Positions 1-8,108 of a DNA stretch of 19,011 bases are shown here, piece after piece (within the stretch, counting starts at the first letter, position 1; every line of letters begins with the position of its first letter). A program made the position numbers and the translations under genes. The stretch is taken from assembly GCA_037447655.1 (NCBI GenBank), contig JBBHKE010000496.1, positions 1 to 19,011 on the forward strand, read 5' to 3'. This DNA comes from Zygnema cylindricum (taxonomy: Eukaryota; Streptophyta; Zygnematophyceae; Zygnematales; Zygnemataceae). The notes beneath the pieces are model-generated. The model was not told where the DNA came from. It did no database searches and worked only from the letters and a program-made list of their open reading frames with translations.

Positions 1-67
<67 letters not shown>
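1..67. repeat. (CT)n dinucleotide microsatellite
   Basis: An uninterrupted CT run opens the window, so its true left edge is outside. It grades directly into the longer-period CT-rich minisatellite on its right. It lies on the sense side of the TON1 intron that ends at position 516. Confidence 0.97.
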
Positions 68-73
<6 letters not shown>

Positions 74-510
74 CCTCTCTAAGTTCACCTCTATGCCTCT
101 CTCTGTCTCACTGTGTCTCCCTGTGTCTCGATGTCCCTTTCTGTGTCTCTCTGGGTCTCTCTCTGGCTCAGTGTTTCTCCCTCTGTCTCACTGTGTCTCT
201 CTGTGTCTCTCTGTGTCTCTCTGTGTGTGTCTCTGTCTCAACGTCTCTCCCTCTGTCTCACTGTGTCTCTCTGTGTCTCTCTGCGTCTCTCTGTGTGTCT
301 ATCTGTCTCAGCGTCTCTCCCTCTGTCTCACTGTGTCTCTTTGTGTCTCTGTGTCTCTGTCTCTCTGTGTCTCTCTCTGTCTCAGTGTCTCTCCCTCTGT
401 GTCACTGTGTCTCTCTGTGACTGTCTCTCTGTGTCTCTCTCTGTCTCAGTGTTTCTCCCTCTGTCTCACTGTGTCTCTCTGTGTTTCTGTGTGTCTGTCT
501 GTATGTGGAA
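68..510. repeat. CT/GT-rich minisatellite, 64-74 bp higher-order unit
   Basis: The tract is almost free of A and is built from the hexamer-like words TCTCTG and TGTCTC. A longer unit marked by the anchor CTGTCTCA (or CTGGCTCA), followed by CTCCCTCTGTCTCACTG, recurs at 163, 233, 303, 377 and 441, so spacings are 70, 70, 74 and 64 bp. Long open frames occur on both strands across it, but they are low-complexity Ser/Leu/Cys or Arg/Glu/Thr strings caused by the repeat and are not taken as genes. The array ends only about 7 bases before the AG of a TON1 exon, so it forms that intron's 3' pyrimidine-rich end. Confidence 0.93.
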
Positions 511-516
511 AGGCAG

Positions 517-643
517 GCACAGCTTCGTGCGAGCATCTTTGAAGCGGTGGAAGAGCACGATCGCTTAGCTACGGGGAATGGAGCATCTTCGGTGGTGGGA
601 GGCTGCAGTGAGCAGGCCAAAAATCTCCATGGAAGTGCCATAG
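517..643 (+). CDS. TON1: TON1 exon, N-terminal domain
   Basis: The acceptor is GGCAG before GCACAGCTT and the donor is ATAG before GTGATAC. The exon has 42 codons plus one base. It encodes [20 protein letters not shown] and then [17 protein letters not shown], matching the TON1 segment AELRASVFEAIEEEDR with its following KLHAS. It ends in phase 1, and the split codon becomes Gly when joined to the next exon. This exon sits directly after the CT minisatellite. Confidence 0.9.
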
Positions 644-2788
644 GTGATACAATCTTTTGGCAACACTGTTGACCTCATCATATTTCACTGTCCTGCCATT
701 TTGGCTCCATTTTGATTGACATAAACTTTACACCGTTTGTACTAGTGTTGGAATACTCATGGAAAACTTCAATCGTCCTTTTTTTCTGGACATGTGCTAC
801 CATGGCCCATACTGAACCAGGACAGACACTGGCTTTGGGACTTGAAAGTGTCATTGTTTACTAGTTAAAAAGTAGTATTCTGTTAGTTTTTACTGCAGTA
901 GCTATTAAGGGATTTACATATGGCAAAAACACTGAGGCGACTACCAGAAATTCCAGTAATGTGCGGAATTCTGTTGTTTAACACCTGTACGGTAAATGAT
1001 AAAACCGAAATTAACTTGATAATAACCAGTTTTACTGGCGGTATTCCCCTGCGTTTTACTCCTAATAACCAGTAAAAAAAGAAGCAGTGACAGTAATCAC
1101 AGTAGTTCGCTATGTATTCATTTTGTGTAGTTTTTCATACAATTTGTCATTACTGCCGTTAAACTTTCAGCATGTGTAAATGTTGTTTCTCAATAACACC
1201 AGTATGAGCAGTATTGTCCATACATCGGAAATACTGGAGTTACTGCTATTGCTAGTATTTTCTTCATATGTATTTAAAGTATTCACCTATATTCACCAGC
1301 GCAAAATATTCACCTATATTTCTTGGCGAGAATTTTGCTGAACGGTTGTGATACGTTCTTATGAGGACACTCAGGCAGGAAGAATTAAGTTCTGTCGGTT
1401 GGGAAATGGCATGTTGTGAGCAGGAAAGTTGCTTAGTAACCTGACAATGGAGTACTTGGAATGGGCGGAGCTGGAGCACACGGCTAAGGTTTATGCCTCG
1501 GAATGCAATTTGGTAAGAAAGGTTTTTCTTCTTAAGCAAAGGCTTAACATCATTTGTGAATTTTCCAAATTATGCCAGAAGCCTGTAAAAGAGTTAGTGG
1601 GAGAGGTGTGGGTTCTGCAATTCTTAAACATAAACCACAGTGAGAGATGGACGGTGTCTTTTGGGGTATGTCCTGCAACCAGCAGAAAAAATGTACCTTT
1701 TTAGATTCCGTTGTATGCTCTTCTTAGACTGGTGCATTTCGACCCTTATGGTTTACGTGGAATCGAACCTTTAAGTGCATTTTTTCCGTTGTGAAATGAG
1801 ACTATTAGGAGTTCCTTTTTTACATTTAGGTTCCGACAGGTTGTGAGCAGGTTTTGACGGCGATGATTGTATTGTTGGAAGTTGGTATATCAATTAGCAA
1901 CTGTTTGTTGAACAGAGCTGTTAATTACGGACAATGATGATTCAGCTTTCCATTAAGCTAGATGTACAACAAGAACAAAACAAGAACTCGAAAATCAAGT
2001 ACAAAAGGAAGTTGTTGAGCCCCACGTTTTTTTGCTGTGCAGCCTTTTTTTTAGCAACAATGATAATGAATGAAGTGTTTCAATAATATGTATAAAAAAA
2101 TAAGTGTCGAAAGATTGAGTATAAATGGGGTTGTGGAGCCTTACATGTCTTGCTGTGCAGCCTGCAGGAAGACTGAATAGAGCAGTTTTAGAACAGGAGC
2201 TGTCTCTTGCATCTGGGGGAAGTGGGGCTCCTGGAGGTTCCCAGGGACCTTTACTCCTCGATGTCCTTCAGGCATATCTCAACACCAAAGTGAGATTTCT
2301 TTAATTGCTTCCCAGTTTGTCCGTCGTGATGGTTTTGGAGCTGTAGTTCCTATTGTTTGCTTGTTTTATGAAGGAACACAAGAAATGCATGACAGGCAAT
2401 TGTCAGAACCACCGTTCCACTTTTGTGCATTTTACGCTGCAATTTTGCAATCATGATCATTCATTTTTTTTTTGATAGAAATATATAGAAATAACTTTTT
2501 GTAGGTTCTGCAAGATAATTCATACGTCTGGAGTTATTCTAGCCAATCAAACTTTCAATTGAACTTTTATATCAAAACCTTTGCTCAAAAAGACACTTTT
2601 GAGATAAAGGCAGTTTTTATTTTTTTTGCAGGCGGCCTCGACTAAGGTAGTTACACACTCAAATTCTTTCAACGGAACACGGGGGTCAGTCGTGTCGCCA
2701 GGAACCGTAAGTGCTCGAACTGCACGAAGCAATAGTCCCACAATACGACGTGACAGTTTGGGTGGAATTCGGAGCATCAGTCCGAATC
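517..2788 (+). CDS. TON1: TON1 (TONNEAU1) gene, internal exons only
   Basis: TON1 is a plant protein related to the N-terminal part of human FOP/FGFR1OP. With TRM proteins and the TON2/FASS PP2A subunit it organises cortical microtubules and the preprophase band. Four exons are visible (517-643, 1424-1512, 2161-2289, 2632 to about 2788), in phase with each other through GT-AG introns of 780, 648 and 342 nt. The spliced frame shows the family order: [16 protein letters not shown], then a LisH motif ([26 protein letters not shown]), then [12 protein letters not shown], then a Ser/Arg-rich tail. These match what I recall of the Arabidopsis protein closely up to the DVL segment. The first exon or exons (about 27-30 residues in relatives) lie left of the window. 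The conserved C-terminal end was not located, so the gene is partial here. The family call is firm; the right boundary is not. Confidence 0.9.
644..1423 (+). other. TON1 intron
   Basis: A 780-nt AT-rich intron bounded by GTGATA and GAGCAG. It holds no recognisable gene. Features worth noting are the small palindrome CCAGTTTTACTGG near 1027 and a direct repeat of ATTCACCTATATT at about 1280 and 1308. Confidence 0.75.
1424..1512 (+). CDS. TON1: TON1 exon, LisH motif
   Basis: The exon begins GAAAGTTGC after GTGAGCAG and ends AATTTG before the donor GTAAGAAAG. It has 89 nt: two bases completing the Gly codon plus 29 codons. The product [19 protein letters not shown] then [10 protein letters not shown] is the LisH dimerisation motif of the TON1/FOP family (relatives read RLLSALICEYLDWAQLNHT). 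Phase 0 at the 3' end matches the next exon. Confidence 0.92.
1513..2160 (+). other. TON1 intron with duplicated 3' end
   Basis: A 648-nt intron from GTAAGA to TGCTGTGCAG. Its last stretch is present twice, about 118 bp apart, including the acceptor itself (entered separately). A chance Pol III B-box-like string occurs at 1759-1769 on the minus strand. Nothing else was recognised. Confidence 0.8.
1988..2163 (+). repeat. Tandem duplication of a TON1 splice acceptor region
   Basis: Two roughly 57-nt copies start at TCGAAA (1988 and 2107). Both run through AGTAYAAA, GTTGTKGAGCC and a T-rich stretch into the identical string TGCTGTGCAGCCT, which ends at 2045 and 2163. The downstream copy is the acceptor used for the exon at 2161. 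The upstream copy offers an equally good acceptor at 2041-2042, but reading from it gives Pro-Phe-Phe and then a TAG stop. Confidence 0.8.
2161..2289 (+). CDS. TON1: TON1 exon, GPLLLDVL segment
   Basis: 43 codons in phase 0 at both ends, between TGCTGTGCAG and GTGAGATT. The N-terminal half ([20 protein letters not shown]) differs from seed-plant TON1 and is followed by a Gly/Ser/Pro linker. The second half, [17 protein letters not shown], matches the family signature [12 protein letters not shown]. An AG six bases inside the exon (CCTGCAG) could be an alternative acceptor removing two residues and the first base of a codon pair; the full form keeps the frame. Confidence 0.88.
2632..2788 (+). 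CDS. TON1: TON1 exon, Ser/Arg-rich tail; 3' end uncertain
   Basis: The exon begins after TTTTTTTTGCAG and continues the frame as [19 protein letters not shown] and then VVSPGT. Composition rich in Ser, Arg and Thr resembles the low-complexity stretch after the DVL segment in TON1. Three ends are possible. There is a strong donor GTAAGT after 2706 (phase 0). There is a donor GTGAGT after 2788 (phase 1, adding [20 protein letters not shown] and a short remainder). Read-through reaches a TGA at 2812-2814. I give the 2788 end because the added segment keeps the same Ser/Arg character. Confidence 0.65.
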
Positions 2789-2814
2789 GTGAGTGGTTTC
2801 TGGTCCATTTTTGA

Positions 2815-3990
2815 GAGGGCTTGCAGTTCAGGATGTTGTTTTTGATGTCGTCACTGCTTAATATTTGGTTAATTATTTCAGATGTATTTTTGTAGACCTT
2901 GTACTTGGGTTTTTGGAGGGACCTGACACGATGGAATGGGCATGCCCAAGTTTTTTTGTTGAAAGTATGTTTCCTTTGTTTACTTTGTGGAAGAATTATA
3001 GTGATCCCTTGGTTGTGATGTTCGTTATAACCTATGTAGAAACTACGACGAATACGCTGTGAATTGCTATTAGACGAGAAAATTTATTAGAATTGGGATT
3101 TTTATAGTGTTATCAAATTATTATTTAGTTACGAATGATGGGGGCGATAAACAGTCTATCATAGAATTAAGGCCATGAACTGGTAAAACATGCCGTGTAT
3201 TGCTATTAGTGTCAATGACACTGTTTCAGTGACCCTAAATTTTACCCCTTGAACCCAAAATAGTGTCAATGACACTTTTCTTTTTCTTGACGCTAATTCT
3301 TTAAACAGTTCAAAACCAGTCACGTCATTCGGCACTGAATTGAAATTAATGACACTAATACAAATACCATGGTTATTATTCCTTCACAAAAATAACGATA
3401 CATGGTGTAGTGTTGTGAACGTAAAAAATAGTATTATCAGAGTCCTAAAATTATTGGCCCTGAATTAGGGTTATCAATCCTAATAGAGATTTAGGGCTGT
3501 GATCCCGGTCGGCTGTAATCGGACCACCTTAATGTATCAGATCTTGATGTGGTTTTTGGGAGAATGGTCTTGAAGAATAAGAGCCTATTGTTTCTTCAGA
3601 ATAATTGTCATTTACCTTGACATAGAGTTAAGACTGTTGAGCTCTCACAATTTTATTTTCAGAGACACTTAAATGCCACACTGTGAATCGCCATTAGTAT
3701 TCAGAGAAGATTAGTATGAGGACCGTTTTTGTATCAATAATTAAATCTCTGGTATAAATGTTGTGGACGTTTGTGAACCGCTTCAAGAATTAGCGTCAAG
3801 TAAAAACCAATTTGTATTATTAACGCTAATTTATGTTCAGAGGCCAGAAAAATTAGTGTATAAAGCTTAATAGCAATCGATGGTGTACTCTTTTGATTAG
3901 CAAAAAGCCGTAGATGAACTGAACATGAATTGGATCCGAATTCAATATGAAAGAATATGATTTTTTCTGAATCGGACATGAATAGAATCG
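2815..3990. other. Non-coding stretch with transposon fragments
   Basis: No coding exon was recognised. The stretch holds solitary terminal motifs of the window's MITE family, for example GCTGTGAATTGCTATTAG near 3056 and CACTGTGAATCGCCATTAG near 3676, plus the inverted-repeat element at 3192-3371. Whether it is TON1 intron or intergenic depends on where the missing TON1 exons lie. Confidence 0.6.
3192..3371. mobile_element. Small inverted-repeat element (MITE-like, diverged)
   Basis: The left end reads CCGTGTATTGCTATTAGTGTCAATGA in two parts, and the reverse complement of the right end reads CCATGGTATTTGTATTAGTGTCAT. These share the GTATTAGTGTCA core and resemble the terminal motif of the longer MITEs in this window. 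Inside, the 15-bp palindrome AGTGTCAATGACACT occurs twice, at 3208-3222 and 3262-3276. There is no coding capacity. Confidence 0.6.
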
Positions 3991-4019
3991 AATTTCTTTC
4001 ATCCACGGTTTTTCCATTC

Positions 4020-4502
4020 CACTCTTTTTCTGTCTTTTTTTTTTTTTTCTTCCAGCAATTTACATTTGTTTATTTCGATCCTGCACCACTCCCTTTCTCC
4101 CTCTCTGACTCCCTCATCTTTCCTTTTCCCTCTTTCCTTGTCCTTTTGATTTATTTCCCACCTCGCACCTCTCCGGCATCCTCCCTCCACCACCACCAAC
4201 CACCACCCTGTCTCCTTAATCCCTCCTCAATCCCTCCTCCTAATCCCTCCTTCTCCCTTTTAATCTCAACCACCTCCTCCTCCCCTCCACCTCAACCCTG
4301 TTCCCTGTCTGTCCACCTCCCACCACCCTCCCTAGTCTTCTCCTGCACCTCCCTCCCCATCCCTCCTCCTCCCTTCCCTTCCTCCTCCTCCCTCCTCCTC
4401 CTCCCTCCTCCCTCCCTCCTCCCTCCTCCCTCCTCCCTCCTCCCTCCTCCCCTCCTCCCTCCTCCTCCTCCCTCCCTCCTCCCTCCTGCCTCCTGCCTCC
4501 TG
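4020..4502. repeat. Polypyrimidine tract, CCT/CTCC-rich
   Basis: Nearly 480 bases consist almost only of C and T on the + strand, passing from a T-rich part to a block of CTCCTC and CTCCCTC words at 4370-4500. The minus strand therefore carries dense GGA and GGGAGG runs. Open frames across it on both strands (Pro/Ser-rich, Arg/Glu/Gly-rich) are compositional artefacts. Confidence 0.9.
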
Positions 4503-4583
4503 AAGGAAGAATGCTGCCGTGATTCTTCTAGTTCTTTCTGGCCTTCCGAGACACCAGTGTAATTTATTTCCCACATTTGGGTA

Positions 4584-4682
4584 GCCCTAAAAACCCAAAA
4601 AAATCCCGAAAAAATCCTAAAAAAATGCGAAAAAAACCTAAAAACCCTCAAATCTCTAACCCTCATCCCCACACTCATCTGA
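4584..4682. repeat. A/C-rich degenerate tract, telomere-like words
   Basis: An A-rich tract punctuated by CCC and CCT includes CCCTAAAAACCC, CCTAAAAACCC and CTAACCC, which resemble the plant telomere repeat CCCTAAA with extra A residues. It follows the polypyrimidine tract directly. No ordered array is preserved. Confidence 0.5.
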
Positions 4683-4799
4683 ATAAAGGGGATTTGGGCC
4701 ATCAGAATGCCCAGAAAATTACGCATAGGAGACCGTGGACAAGGAATCCACTCGGACAGGTCGGTGACTTTGAAGTTTCTTTCTTGAATTGATTATCTT

Positions 4800-6220
4800 T
4801 CGGTGAAAATGTTTCTCCACTTATTTTTTTTACACAGATTTGATAGTCTATTGGTTAAGAAAGACTTCCAAATTGTCTTTTGGGTCAGTAAAGAATGATT
4901 AGATTATCTTTCAGTGAAAACAATTCGCTCCTTTTTTTTTTCGGTAATATAAATGGTAGTATATTGGTTATAAGAAAGGCGTCTAAATTTGTCTCACGGT
5001 TTCTCAACTTCTCCTAATCCTTTGTCGTATGTTTCATCAGAGGCACTTAAAACTTTTTGAGTTTAAGTGACTTTCACCAATCCTAAAAACGTATTAATGT
5101 TTTTGACTATATTTTTCCCTTTTTGAATATATTGCTCTTTCAAGTTTTCCCTGAAAAAAATGATTATTTTCGTCTTGACACCAGTGGGCTGGAAAGCAGC
5201 ATTTGCTTTGGTTTACTGTTTAGCTTCTTTAAGCCATTAATTTTTCATGTTTTTTCCCGTTTTTCCCCTCTCTTTTTTTGTCATGTTTGTACATTTCAGG
5301 ACAAAGGATTTATAATTGCGAAGTATTAGTGTTGACAAGTATTCACAAAGTTTTGAGTTTTGAGTTTCTGACTCGTTGTATTTCTCGTCGTATTTCTTTT
5401 TTTTCCGGTGCAGGTGTTGTAAGGCCAGTGGTGGGTTTTAACTGAAAGCACCAATAATAAGTCTTCTCGTTCCACATCCATTTTATTTTATTTTTGAAGC
5501 GAAGACAAGGACCATTTTCCACGCGTTTACATGTCAATCAATGAATATCTCTCCTTTCTAATTTTAGTAGAAAAAGACATGCTCGAAGAAACTAGGAAGT
5601 TCGTTGAACGAGGGAAAAGGGCGTCTCGCACTAACGATGGCTTAAAAACGGAAAAAAAAAAAGATAAAAAGGGTCAAATGAGGGCGTTTAGAAGAGAAGC
5701 TTACCCTCGATTGTATGTTTTCATGATCGAATGTATGGGCAAGGTTTAACTTGGGAAGGTTTCATTTTGGGAGTATCTTTTTTTCTTTTATCAAAGTATA
5801 TAGTCTTTGGCTGTGTTTGTGAATGAAAGTTCGACTAGGTTAGGAGGTGGATGCAGGGTAGTTATGTAACTTAAATAGTGTTGGTCTTTCTGGTTTTTTT
5901 ATGAAAATTAGTCCGGTATAGAGCCTTAAACAGTTCTTCAGCAGTTACTTATAGGAGTCCAATTCTCGTAGGCGTTGGGTTCAAGGGTTTTGGGTTTTCA
6001 TTCTCCAGTCTTGGTCAAGAATTGCCTGTTTCTAGAAAAATCTTTTAGATATAACAAAAAGTACTTTGACCTTTTTTGACATTTTGATAATCACTCGCGC
6101 TTAGTAAAGGGAGCTTGCAAAAGTGTGTGCTTTTCTCAATAGTTTTCTTTCAAATCTTCTCTCTGGATGCAAATGTTTACAGTGACCATAGTTATTAGTG
6201 TTAAACATTTTTCAGGCATG
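4800..6220. other. AT-rich stretch without a recognised gene
   Basis: Contains T-runs and several acceptor-like TTTCAG sites, for example near 5298. One open stretch at 5531-5749 (+) ends ...RRAYPRL-like text followed by CMGKV; it is rich in Lys/Arg/Glu, lacks a recognisable family and has no good donor, so it is not called as a gene. If TON1 continues to the right this stretch would be intron. Confidence 0.55.
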
Positions 6221-6225
6221 CAAAG

Positions 6226-6423
6226 TACACTGTGAATCGCTATTAGTGTTAATGTTTTTTTTGTCTCTTTAAACATCTTTTCTCCGTACACGTGTCGGAT
6301 TGTGGATTTCACGGTCGCGATTAGGTTTCTCAGCTGCTGGTTGGCGGTCTCAAATTGAAAATTGGACAAATGTGTACAGAGAAAAGATGTTTTACATTAA
6401 CACTAATAGCGATACACGGTGCA
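6226..6423. mobile_element. MITE copy A with long terminal inverted repeats
   Basis: The left end reads TACACTGTGAATCGCTATTA then GTGTTAATG. The reverse complement of the right end reads CACCGTGTATCGCTATTA then GTGTTAATG. The arms stay complementary for roughly 70 bp, including AAACATCTTTTCTCYGTACAC, with one gap in the left arm. The middle contains GTGTCGGATTGTGG and CGGTCGCGATTA. It is about 198 bp with no coding capacity. This is the best-preserved copy in the window; the superfamily is not assigned. Confidence 0.85.
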
Positions 6424-6812
6424 CTTCTTTCCATCACAAGTAAAGTATTTCTTTTCAAACTTAAGTCACGATGTAATGATTGAATGGAGCCTTTCATTTG
6501 AATGCCTCAGGAAAATGTCTTGACTACATTTGGGCTCATGGCGAAACCCTAATAATTTTGCCAAAGAGGAGGATGAAGATGTCCTTATTGTTTTAAGTCC
6601 CAAAGTTGCTGCTCAGGTGTGTCAGTTTGTCTTTTGTTTTCTTTACTTCATGCATTTTTTGTTTTTATGATTTTGTATGCTATTTAGTCATTAAAGTATT
6701 GTTGTCCTTCATATTGAATAAAGAATTATAACCTATGGCTTTTGGGTTTATGTTTGGGGAAAAGTACACTACACTAGTTCTAAGCGTTTTACAAACAACT
6801 CCGTTCCTTGCA
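6424..6812. other. Candidate 3' end of a + strand transcript
   Basis: An acceptor-like CCTCAG at about 6506-6511 is followed by a short open stretch, and a second frame (ending SPKVAAQ) is open from about 6535 to a donor-like CAGGTGTGT at 6616. AATAAA occurs at 6717-6722. These could be the last TON1 exon and poly(A) signal, but no frame reproduces the conserved TON1 C-terminus clearly, so this is only a lead. Confidence 0.25.
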
Positions 6813-7009
6813 CGCTTATCGGATGATGCGCGCTTAACGGTTGATTTGCTGCGCTCTTATTGGATGACGCGCTACGCGTTTATCGGATGATGAGAGCTAA
6901 TCTGATGAGCTGCGAGCTTATCCTATGATGCGCGCTTATGTGATGACGCACGCTTATCGGATGATGCGCGTTGTGCTTATCTGATGATGCACGCTTATCG
7001 GATGATACC
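6813..7009. repeat. Short tandem array, 17-23 bp unit
   Basis: About ten degenerate copies of CGCTTATCGGATGATGCG. The CTTAT core (or a variant) recurs near 6815, 6833, 6856, 6878, 6895, 6917, 6935, 6953, 6975 and 6993. Spacing is mostly 18 or 22 bp. It is GC-richer than the flanks and merges into the next array at about 7010. Confidence 0.85.
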
Positions 7010-7854
7010 GAGTGCGAGTCCGCCTTCTAATGAGAATCCTACTCTTGGTGCAAGTCCACTTCGTGGAGCCTCTGTGGGATCTGGTACTTAGCCAAATTTT
7101 TGAGGCCTTCTCAGTGCGAGTCCTCTTGGTCCGAGTCCGCACCCTGGTGGGAGTCAGTGGGCTCCAGTACTTCACCAAATTTTTTAAGGCTCTCTGGTGC
7201 GAGTCCGCCTCTTAGTGCGAGTCCGCCTCCTGTGCAAGTTCGTCGGCTCCAATAATTAACCAAAGTTTCGTGGCCTCTTGCTGCGAGTCCGCCTTGTGGT
7301 TCGTAGCCTTCTTTTGGTGTGAGTCTGTGGGCTCTGATACTTATCCAATTTGTCAAGGCCTCCTTTTCCGAGCCCACCTCTTCGTGCGAGTCCGCCTCTT
7401 GATGCTAGTCCGCCTCGTGGTGCGAGTCAATGGGCTTCAATACATAACCCAATTTTCGAGGCCTCTTGGTGCGAGTCCACCTCCCGGTGGAAGTTCTCCT
7501 CCTAGTGCAAGTTGTACTCCTAGTGCGAGTCCCATCTCTAGGTGCGAGTCCGTGGGCTCCGGTGGATAGCCAAATTTCCGAGACTCTTGGTGCGAGTCCA
7601 CTAGATGGTGGAAGTCCCCATCCTGGTGTAAGCCTGCCTCCTCGTGCAAGTCCGCCTACTTGTGTGAGTTCGCCATCTCCGATACTTAGCCAAATTTTAG
7701 ACGCCTCGTGGTGCGAGTCTGGCACTTGGTGCGAGTCCTTCTCCTAGTTTGTGATCGCCTCCCGGTGGGAATCCGTGGGCTTTGACACTTAGCCAAAATT
7801 TCGAGACCTCTTGGTGCGAGTCTGTCTTCTAGTGCGGGTCCTTCTCTTGGGGCG
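7010..7854. repeat. Higher-order satellite, 85 bp units with 18 bp increments
   Basis: The subunit is about 17-18 bp, typified by TGGTGCGAGTCCGCCTC. A longer unit is marked by the anchor CTTAGCCAAATTTTCGAGGC, seen in eight variants. Their CCAA positions are 7092, 7175, 7260, 7345, 7449, 7570, 7690 and 7793, giving intervals of 83, 85, 85, 104, 121, 120 and 103 bp, that is about 85 plus zero, one or two 18-bp subunits. Open frames of 70-106 codons on both strands are products of the repeat and are not called as genes. Confidence 0.92.
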
Positions 7855-8108
7855 GAGGTCGACCTTCTCCATTACCAGGGTGACACTTTGGATTTTCTTT
7901 GCAATCCACTCGTTTTTGAAATACATCGACACACATTGGAGGAACTTTGTGTAAGTCCATTTGCTGGCCGCCCTAGCAAACTGTAATTTAAAGATTATTG
8001 AAATAGTAATTTTGGTGGTCCAGGATGGCCGACACCGCATCGTCTTACGTTTCGCATTGTGACACTTGTCAGAGGGCGGATCCGAGTCAGAGCCCACCGA
8101 TTGGATGA
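7855..8108 (+). pseudogene. Ty3/gypsy integrase zinc-finger fragment, dead
   Basis: Read in one frame from 7855 to a TAA at 7984, the fragment has the layout that precedes the integrase core in Ty3/gypsy elements, with LLHYQG and later EELCVSPFAGRPSK where the family has H-x-SPLAGH-x-G. A second frame from 8010 to a TGA at 8106 gives FWWSRMADTASSYVSHCDTC followed by QRADPSQSPP, the family's WWPxM...YVxxCxxCQR motif. The Cys pair of the HHCC zinc site is kept, but both His positions are replaced (Cys and Arg). Stops and a frameshift separate the halves. No reverse transcriptase or LTR is seen nearby. It abuts the satellite on its left. Confidence 0.75.

Noticed and set aside
93-641. Overlapping open frames of 75-151 codons on both strands
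   Set aside because: They are translations of the CT/GT minisatellite (Ser/Leu/Cys/Val strings). Only the part after 517 in one frame is a real exon.
1759-1769. Pol III B box (GGTTCGATTCC on the minus strand)
   Set aside because: No A box, T-arm or terminator in place; likely chance within a TON1 intron.
3957-4726. 201- and 144-codon open frames, Pro/Ser-rich and Arg/Glu/Gly-rich
   Set aside because: Both follow from the polypyrimidine composition; no domain and no intact gene structure.
5531-5749. 72-codon Lys/Arg/Glu-rich open frame
   Set aside because: No family similarity, no good donor and no match to the expected TON1 tail; kept only as a note in the non-coding entry.
7012-7747. Several 67-106 codon frames on both strands in the satellite
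   Set aside because: Three or more frames are open at once, as expected of a GC-rich repeat with an 18-bp step; none continues outside the array.
7010-7854. CRISPR-like array
   Set aside because: Repeats are degenerate, spacers are themselves repeats, and the genome is a plant nucleus.
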